Below are positions 56,363 through 64,000 of a stretch of DNA of 64,000 nucleotides, piece by piece. Under the pieces are notes generated by a model. That model was not told the origin of the DNA, did not search any database, and saw only the letters and a list, made by a program, of their open reading frames with translations. The number at the start of each line of letters is the position of its first letter. Within the stretch, counting starts at the first letter, position 1. Source of the DNA: Chelonoidis abingdonii (lineage: Eukaryota; Chordata; Testudines; Testudinidae); the NCBI RefSeq assembly GCF_003597395.2, contig NC_133782.1, forward strand, positions 9,625,102-9,689,101, given 5' to 3'. A program made the position numbers and the translations under genes.

Positions 56363-59300
56363 GCGTACTAGGATAGATTTTCAAGATGGCTTAGTAGCCA
56401 CAAATGGGGGCAGAAATTCCAAAGAATTTAGCTCTCATTTAGACACCTAGATTTTCAAATTTGCTCACCATACATCATCTGTATGCAATTCAAAAATGTA
56501 TTGAAGTTTGCAAAGAACGTAAAACTCACAGAACATTGCGATGAGGCCATGCCTAACGAACCTGATCCAATGTCCATTGAAGTCATTGGGAGTCTTCCCA
56601 TTGGCTTCACTTGTTATACAATCAGACACACTGTACCATTTTGATTTAACATGATGGCACTTTGCAATCCAGAATCTCTTTTAATCCCCACTCTTTCCCC
56701 CAAGTGACACAATTCTAACAACGCTGTCAAATGAAAATTCTGTTCAGAACATGATGTTCGTTTGAAAGAGAAAAATAAATCATTGTTAAACAAGCTAGCA
56801 TGTTAGCATTTCTAAAGCTGTCGAAAAAATGCATGAAGTGTGTGTGTGGGGGGGGGGGTTCCCCTCCAAGAAAAAGTAGCACAGCCTTATTTTGATGCAG
56901 CCACTGAAAGTAGATTGACCTTTCATATTTAGTTTTCTTTCTGGAACTAAGGACAAAGTGAACTTGAAATAATTTGCCAGAAGGCGCATAATGTCATGAA
57001 CATATGTAACTTGATAGCAAAGATGCTTCCTTTATAGACAATGGGTGCATTGAATAGACAAGCAGATAGCACATTTACATGAAGACCAAACTGAAGATAT
57101 AACACAAAGCTCAGCACAGTAAAATGATGAGACAGAACATTACCACCTCAGGAATTTTTGGTTCGTTTGCATTTCTAGATTCCTCCCCACCCAACAACAA
57201 CAAACAATGGTTCTTACCTCTGAGACCAAAACACAGCCCCTCTCTAAAAAGACAGGGGAACCCATCAAAGAAGTGATTTTGATAGGAGCCTCAAAGTTCC
57301 AGTGCAGAAGGGAATTTCTAGCACCTGGTGATTAATCAGTAAACTGAAACTACAAATAAGCCCATTGACTCTTACAGAAAGACAGAAGTGAGGAGCATGG
57401 CCTGTACAAAAGGTAGATTAATATTACCCAATAACCACTGCAGAGAAACTTGGCTAACAAAACTCATCCCACCAGACAAATGAGCTGACAGAAATTTCAG
57501 AGTGAAGCGATGTTGCCTATTGTAAAATAACTCTTGCACAGATGAGGTATCAAAGCAGCTAAAACACATGGGAATACACAGATAGCACGGTGGAGATATG
57601 TAATGCACACCAGTGCCTTACACAGACAATATCTGCACAAATGTCAAATATGGAGGAGGAATTAGTGTATTTAGTCATATTATTTTGTTTTGTTTGTTAA
57701 GGATGTAACTAAAGTTACTTTAAAGCAGATGAAAAGAGCAGCCCAAGGCTTTTTGCTTGCCAGGGCAGAAAATGTTTTAGGTGGAATGGCTGGGCAAAAA
57801 AACCCAAAAACAAAATCGGGGTGGGGAGGGAGGGGTGGCAGGCTGGCCAATCCAGATAAAAAATAAAACTAATCAGCGAGTGAGACAAAAAAAAGATACA
57901 AAGTTGGTGTCCAGGACAACTGCCCTTGCCCTGCCCTAGAACAGGCCCTGGCAGCTGAGGAGAGAATGAAATATACTTGGGGACTAGAAATAATTAGGAG
58001 TTATACATAATACAATGATCACTGTAGAACCAAATAATTTCCCAGCTGACAAAAAACATCAGAAAATATAAAGTACAAGACTTCTAGACCTCAGCATACC
58101 CACCAGTCCCCATTTTCAGGCCAATGATGCAGTTTGCTCTAGAAGAGCACAGATGAGCCATGCATCTCTAGAAGGATATGCATTAGTCACAAAGGATATC
58201 TTAATACTGTGGTTTCTATAAGGGCCTGGTCCAATGCCTATTGTGATCAGTGGGAGTTTTTCCATTTACATCAGTGGATTTTGGTTCAAGCCTTGCATAA
58301 ATAAATGAGTCAAAGCAAGCAGACATTTAGGAGGTATATTTTCAGCCAGGCTATCCTTTGCAGGTACAAGTTTTAGGGTGTAAATTGTGCTAGCAACAGA
58401 GAACGGCTTATCTGAAAATATCATTTAAAGAATTGGAGTCCTGTAACAATCTGCACAACATGGATTTACTGCAAAGATAAGTGGTATTCTGTGCTATCAC
58501 TGATAACTAATTATGAAACTGAATATAAAACACAATTATATTATCTCACTGTAAAGCTTTGTGAACCATTTCCAAAATGCCCAAATTCTCCCTCCTGCCC
58601 AAAACACCTGAAGTAAATCTAGGGCTAATCTTATTCTTGACCTGGAGCTCCTTCTGTTTGACTGCCTTTGACATCAGAATCCAAAAAGATTCTTGAAGAG
58701 CAAAGGACTGATATTGCTTTATTGTGTTTATTGAGCAGCATTTTACTGTTATCAATACACTAAGTGTATTATTTGTCAAAAATCTGACACACAAACCTCA
58801 CCTAAATGAAGATGATTTGCTCTGAATGGAACACAGAACTATTCACATTTTTAATACAAATAGTAAACTGATTACATACATTCAATAATGTTAGAAATGT
58901 TAAAATCAACCATCTTAGCTGCAGATGGTCTATTCCTCACCATGGGCACGATTACAGGCATAACAGATATAATGGTTCCCATTTCAACAGAAAGGGTAAG
59001 TTGCTGATGCACAGAAAAGTTAAGTGATTTGTCCAAGGTCATACAGTGAGTTGCTCTTACTGTCTACTGAATCATTTTCATCCACAGATTTAATTCTTGA
59101 GAAAGACACACTGGTATGGATTTTCCCACGCACGACAGTCCCGTAGCCAGCTGACATAGAATTTCCCCAGCACACACCTCACAGGATGGATGTACGGCGC
59201 ACACATGCAAGCCCCCCTCACAAGCCTCAGCATATGGAGCAGGCCAAGGGTGGGACTAGGAGTAGGAGGAGTTTGTTGGAAGCATAAAGAGCTGTGGTCA

Positions 59301-60960
59301 TTCTGGGCAGCTCTTGGTTCTGGAGCTTCTCACACGTAGCCCAGGTCTCAGGCTGTTTCAGTACCTACTGCAGCCCAGAATCAGAAAGACACAGAGACAG
59401 TTTAAAACTGCCCTTGCTCCAGGTCCCCTGGGGCTGTGAGTTCTGCACTGCACCACCTGAAATTGCAGCACAGAATCCCATTCACTATTTTTAGTTCAAA
59501 ATCAAATCACTACTGGACTCCTTAACTGTCTCCCTAACTGAGGATTACAGGGATTTGTGGATGTCCTGACTGCTCTCTCTACACCTTCGTTATGATTTCC
59601 ATATATCCCAACTCTTTCATTTTTGTGTGGTATGATAGATGGTGGTTTGCCCACTAAGCCATAAGGGGAAATTAGAAAACATAACATCCATCTTCAAAAA
59701 ATGAAGCTTCTCTAAGAATGTCCATGGTAGAAATAAATACAAAATCTCCCTTACAGACTTAATGATTTGCCCTGTTCTATTCTTCCTCTCCATTCCGTCT
59801 GCTATGCTCCTTCAAGTGCCATATTCCTCTCTGCCACCCCATTCAGGTCTTGGGTCCTTCTACTCCTAAAACTGTCTCCCTACATCACAGGGCCAAACAT
59901 TCAGTGGGTTTATAGATCTACACACATAGATTTTGCACAAGGACTGATTTGTGCATGCAGAATTCACATATGTGCACTCACATTGGGTAGTAAAGTGTGC
60001 AATTACTCAATCTCTAACTATAAATACTGGCTTGTATGCTCAGCTGAGGGTTTTTGCACATACAAATGGATATATATGCAAATGCAGAGGAAGCAATTAA
60101 CAATATTGGATAGACAGGGCAAATGTAAACTTGGCATAAGCAGTTGAAACACTGACAAATCAATGAATATGGACCAGGGCATTTAATTTATTTATAGATA
60201 TTAGCTCACCAATATTTGCATGTAGAGACTGCAATTAATATAAATAATTCCACAGTAGTTTTATTGGAATACCAGAATAAATTAAAATGTATATGGCACA
60301 AGAGTATTGAATACCAGACTTGACTGTTCAAGTAATTAATGAGCCAAGTTATTTGAGGAAGAAAAAACAGAATGATGATTATTAGAAATATTTCATGACT
60401 TTGCTACCTGCTGTTTAGATGTACTTACAGGTAGCATTTATAATTAAAACCTTCTCTGTGCTTAGGCATCCATCTCTCTCTCTCTCTATTATTTCTTGCA
60501 TATGTGGAATCCCTTAACCATAGAAAAATAATAGAAAAAGTTACTTGTAATTAAATTCTTTATGGGGTTTCTGATGAGCAACTCATATAAGGAAATCAGC
60601 TGCAGGTGTGAAGATGTAATCTAATGTTCATTATCAGCTGTATCAGTTTAATCATTGATTTGACTTGTTGAGAGAACACCTGGGAAGACTTACGACGTTA
60701 GGAAGGAATTTTCAAAGGAGCTTAACAGAGTTAAGTGAATTTCAGAGGGTGCTCCCTTAGGCATCTTTGAAAATTCATCTTAATGTGACTGGTGTGAGGG
60801 AAAATCAGACTGAATGATTCTACTCAGATTTATATGAAGCCACCATGTGAGACTGTGGCCTATGTCTCAAGCACACGATTTCTCAAAACTAAGCCGAGTA
60901 TCAGTAACCTTTGACTAAGTCCTATCCTAAGTTACAAGCTTGCAATGAGTAGACTGTTCA
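56363..60960. other. Unassigned DNA with small repeats
   Basis: Palindromic-family pieces occur at 56370-56465, 56560-56612, 58224-58296 and 60710-60785. A TG/G run lies at 56838-56858. A MIR-like minus fragment may lie at 58990-59075 (TTAAGTGATTTGTCCAAGGT). A possible degraded hAT MITE lies at 57735-57950. A CT repeat lies at 60473-60488. The 126-aa frame at 59767-60147 has no recognisable domain and I do not call it a gene. Confidence 0.4.
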
Positions 60961-61455
60961 AGAATCTTCCTTTCAAACTATTTTCCAGATTTTTGCTTTC
61001 CATGGGAAGTATTGATTTTTCATCATAAAACAAAGGTCCAAAACCCAAAATATTTCAGCCAAAAGTGTATATTTGAAAATGCTGCTGCAGAGCCTCATGG
61101 GACTTGTAGTTCATATGCCTTATGTTCCCATTCTCCCCAGACAATGACTACCATCTTAAATGGCGCACCATGCCCAGGGACTCCCATGATGCACTGCCTT
61201 CACTCTCCAAGAGGGGAGAATGTGATGCATCATGGGAGGTGTAGTCCAATTAGGGAGCATGGCCTGGAGAAGAGAAAGGGAGCATAGCACTGGAACTACA
61301 AGTCCTATGAGGCACTGTAGCAACATTTCCAAATCTAAATATTTTGATTTTCAGCCTAAATATTTCAATATTTGTATTTCTAGTGAAAACTCAAATTTGT
61401 TGTTTTTGTGGGGAAACAGACAGTTTTTAACCACTTCTAGCAATGAGTTTTGCCT
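60961..61455. repeat. Interspersed repeat with inverted CATGGGACTTGTAGTT blocks
   Basis: AGAGCCTCATGGGACTTGTA (61090) is mirrored by ACTACAAGTCCTATGAGGCA (61295), and CATGATGCACTGCC by GATGCATCATGGGAGG. AT-rich arms of AAAATATTTCAGCC type flank the centre on both sides (about 61045 and 61360). The whole is a loose palindrome of about 500 bp that I remember as a turtle repeat. Confidence 0.55.
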
Positions 61456-62090
61456 ACTTTCAGGACTTGTCAGAGATTTTAAAAATCATAAATTTCATGA
61501 TTTCAGCTATTTAAATTTGAAATTTCACCGTGTTGTAATTGTAGGAGCCCTGACCCAAAAAGGAGTTGAGGGGGAGGGAGGTCACAAGGCTATTGTGTGT
61601 GTGGGGGTGCTACTGCTACCCTTAGTTCTGTGCAGCTGCGGGCAGTGGCGCTGCCTTCAGAGCTGAGCAGCTGCAGAGCGGCAGCTGCTGGCTGGGAGTC
61701 CAGCTCTGAAGGCAGAGCCACTGCCAGCAGCAGTGCAGAAGTAAGGATGGCATGGTATGGTATTGCCACCCTTACTTCTGTGCTGCTGCTGGCGGGGCAC
61801 TGCCTTCAGAGCTGGGTGCCTGGCCAACAGCTGCCACTCTCCAGCTGCCCAGCTCTGAAGGGAGCATAGAAGTAGTGGTGGCAATACCATGACTCCCCTA
61901 AACTAACTCTGTGACCCCCTGCAACTCCCTTTTTGGTCAGGACCCACAATTTGAGAAGCTCTGGTCTCACCCATGAAATCAGTATAGTACAGGGTAAAAG
62001 CACATAAAAGAACAGATTTCACGGAGGGAGATCAGATTTCGTGCTCCATGATGCGTTTTTCATGACCATGAATTTGGTAGGGCCCTATTC
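61456..62090 (-). mobile_element. DNA-element-like repeat with TAGGGCCCTACCAAATTCA end
   Basis: On the minus strand it starts TAGGGCCCTACCAAATTCAT, then GGTCATGAAAAACGCATCAT. The interior has GC-rich blocks repeated in both orientations (GCCTTCAGAGCTG... at 61651, 61695 inverted, 61801 and 61849 inverted) and AAAAAGGAGTTG mirrored by CAACTCCCTTTTTGG. The far end near 61456 is approximate and no TSD was found. The 144-aa frame at 61232-61666 is chance coding across repeat DNA. Confidence 0.55.
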
Positions 62091-62641
62091 ATAAGCTCTG
62101 GTAAGGAGAGATTTCTCTTTGGCGAATGCCCTAACATTAACTGACATTTCTTGTGTCAAGGTCTGGGTCTTTTAAATTTGGATGGTTGTCCCTGGAACTA
62201 ATATTATTGCAATAGATATAATTGTATTCCTAAAACTGCCTAAGCAGAAACACACTGTGGGCCAGATCTTTATCTCATGTAAATCAACATAGTTCTATTG
62301 TTCTATTGACCTTATAGGAAATATGGTAGTTTACACCAGCTGAGGATCTGACCCTGCAATTAACAGATTGTTCTCCTTTGTAAACACTAACATTCCTCCT
62401 CATTTACCACAAGAAATGGTAAATTCTGCTCTCCCTTTCACTGGTGCTCAAAGCCCAATTGGACACAGGAGAGCTGGTTAGAAATGTTATTAAACTTGTA
62501 ATTTTCTGCAAAAATGATTTGGGTTCCACGAACTTTCAGCAAATCACAGGCAGAGTTCCATTGGAATCCCGCTTGGTTCCCTGCCAGCTCATCTGGCCTG
62601 AGCCCAGCCATGTGGACTGCCACGAGCCAGGCACCCTGGGC

Positions 62642-62800
62642 CAGGGCCAATGAGAGGCAGGGGAAGCTGGTACAAATTACCAGGGCCCGGCAGTCCGGAA
62701 CGGGGCCTGGCTTCATTGGCCCTGTTTAGCTGGTCCCCCCTTGCTGGGGGGCCCGAAATTCTTTTTTCACCGGGACCCAAACTCGCTCTCGGCGGCCCTG
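62642..62800. mobile_element. Short hAT-type MITE with 8-bp TSD
   Basis: Starts CAGGGCCAATGAGAGG and ends CTCGGCGGCCCTG, giving CAGGGCC termini. The flanks are CCCTGGGC (62634-62641) and CCCTGGGT (62801-62808), a 7/8 match. The 159-bp interior contains TTAGCTGGTCCCCCCTTGCT. Confidence 0.6.
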
Positions 62801-62971
62801 CCCTGGGTTTCCATGGCCTGCAGTTCTAGAATAGCCCTGCCACCCTAGGGCTACCAGGATCCCTACCTTGGGCCTGGGAGCTTGGCAGATCTAGGAGACA
62901 CTGCTTGACCCAGGGCTCTTAGGACTTCCCAGCTCCCAGCTCTACAGCTGTGAGCCTCAACTCTAACTGGT

Positions 62972-63141
62972 GTCCCTGGTTTGCCAGAAGCTGGGAATGA
63001 GCGACAAGTTATGGATCACTTGATGATTACCTATTATGTTCATTCCCTCTGGGACACCTGGCAATGGATACTGTTGGAAGACAGGATACTGGGTTAGATG
63101 GACCTATGGTCTGACCTTATGGCCGTTCTTATTTTCTTATG
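62972..63141 (+). repeat. CR1 3' end
   Basis: TTGCCAGAAGCTGGGAATGA, GGATCACTTGATGATTACCT, CTGTTGGAAGACAGGATACT, GGGTTAGATGGACCTATGGT and GGCCGTTCTTATTTTCTTAT are the plus-strand form of the CR1 terminus inverted at 39420-39728. Confidence 0.85.
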
Positions 63142-64000
63142 GGAGCCTGAAAGCCCCGGGGTTCTCTGGACTTCCCAACTCCCTGCCGTGGTGCTGGGGA
63201 CCTGGAGGGATGGGACAGGCTTCAGAATCTATTGATTCAGGGCAGACTTTCCCACAGCCTGTCCTGCGGTTGGGGACCCCAGGGCTTCGAGATTCCCAGG
63301 CCAGCTGAATCTCATGGCTGCCTGCTTGATAGAATGGATCAAAAATATATCAACTTGACAGCAGCTGCTAGCCCTGGGGAGCAAAGTTCATTTCAGAAAC
63401 ACCATGGATCAGGATAAGGCCCTAAATTTGGAGGAAACAAACCCAACTCCCCTTTCCATGTGCAAGAGGATTTTCACACAGTCATTACAATCAGTCAACT
63501 GTGGACACTATTTATGAAGAATCATATTTGCTATTTTGAGAGAAATTATTAAAAAGGCACTGGGAACAACTGATGTGACTTTGAACATGCAGTCCAGAGC
63601 CCAAGACTGTGTGCTGGTATCTTCTAAATCACCTGGCATGGCAAACAGAAGGATCACAGTGTGCAGTGAGAGAACCTGTTCACTTTGATACCGGATACCT
63701 GGTTGTTTAGTGTTTGTGCATTTCCACAGTGGTGGACTGGATTCACAAAGAACAGTAACAGGTTGCTGGAAAAGTCAAAAAGTTTGAGGGGAAAGCAAAA
63801 GGAAAAATAAATGAAACAACGTTACTAGAACTTTGCAGGGACAGTCTTATGGAAAAGAACAATGATCGAATAAAGGCACCCTACTAAGTTTAAAGTGTTT
63901 TGCTTGCTTTTCATGACAAACATGTGACTTCCTCACGTGTCAAGAATGAGCAAAGCCAAAGCTCTGAAGATCTTAATTCTGATTTTAAGGGTTGGGTTTT
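63142..64000. other. Unassigned DNA
   Basis: No gene or recognised repeat. The 90-aa frame ending at 63308 begins inside the CR1 tail and has no domain. Confidence 0.4.

Noticed and set aside
59767..60147. 126-aa frame starting MPCSILPLHSVCYAPSS
   Set aside because: No domain, Cys/Ser/Tyr-rich like random AT/CT sequence, and no neighbouring exon.
1..64000. CRISPR arrays, bacterial operons, insertion sequences, phage genes
   Set aside because: No regularly spaced repeats, ribosome-binding sites or prokaryotic coding density. The sequence is clearly vertebrate.

Overview
The window looks like intergenic or intronic DNA from a sauropsid vertebrate, most probably a turtle. The basis is the repeat content: CR1 LINE fragments in both orientations, a tRNA-derived SINE with a CR1-like tail, old MIR-type SINEs, many short hAT and Harbinger-like MITEs, and a Penelope-like retroelement (PLE). 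The background is AT-rich and poor in CpG. I see no host protein-coding exon, no functional tRNA or rRNA gene, and no bacterial-style operon, CRISPR array or insertion sequence. The open reading frames are short, and those I can identify belong to transposable elements. Repeat-family names come from memory of reptile repeats, with no library search. Target-site duplications (TSDs) and inverted repeats were read directly from the sequence.

Layout. 1-5.8 kb: MIR fragment, then an old CR1 3' half split by a MITE. 5.8-7.5 kb: a hAT-type element (imperfect 8-bp TSD) holding an LTR-like insertion. 9.5 kb: a lone PLE-type 3' tail. 11.5 kb: CR1. 13 kb: one end of a hAT-like element. 15.3-15.7 kb: a long inverted repeat. 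18.6-19.2 kb: a hAT MITE with a perfect 8-bp TSD. 20.1 kb: SINE. 22.9-23.4 kb: a MIR split by a MITE with a 3-bp TSD. 25.5 and 26.5 kb: two more MITEs. 28.4 kb: a polypurine tract. 30.4-33.2 kb: an LTR-like insertion (TG...CA ends, AAGG TSD) holding a pyrimidine-rich, poor-quality stretch and a 100-N gap. 35.3-36.6 kb: CR1 interrupted by a 468-bp element with a 120-bp palindrome. 38-38.6 kb: an old SINE split by a 261-bp AT-rich element. 39.4 kb: CR1. 42.4 kb: hAT MITE. 45.2-45.7 kb: CR1 split by a hAT MITE. 50.5 kb: MITE. 52.7-56.4 kb: a PLE nested in an older element. 61-62.8 kb: GC-rich DNA elements. 63 kb: CR1 3' end. The stretches between are unassigned.

The most notable object is the PLE at about 52.96-56.10 kb. 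A 5'-truncated copy carrying the GIY-YIG endonuclease and 3' tail lies directly upstream, head to tail, of a second copy carrying the N-terminal region and the reverse transcriptase with its YIDD box. The second copy stops just before its own GIY-YIG domain. The two share about 310 bp, which is the pseudo-LTR layout known for Penelope elements. The tail between them carries a hammerhead-ribozyme-like core. Reading frames are broken mostly by small indels, so either decay or imperfect consensus sequence could explain them.
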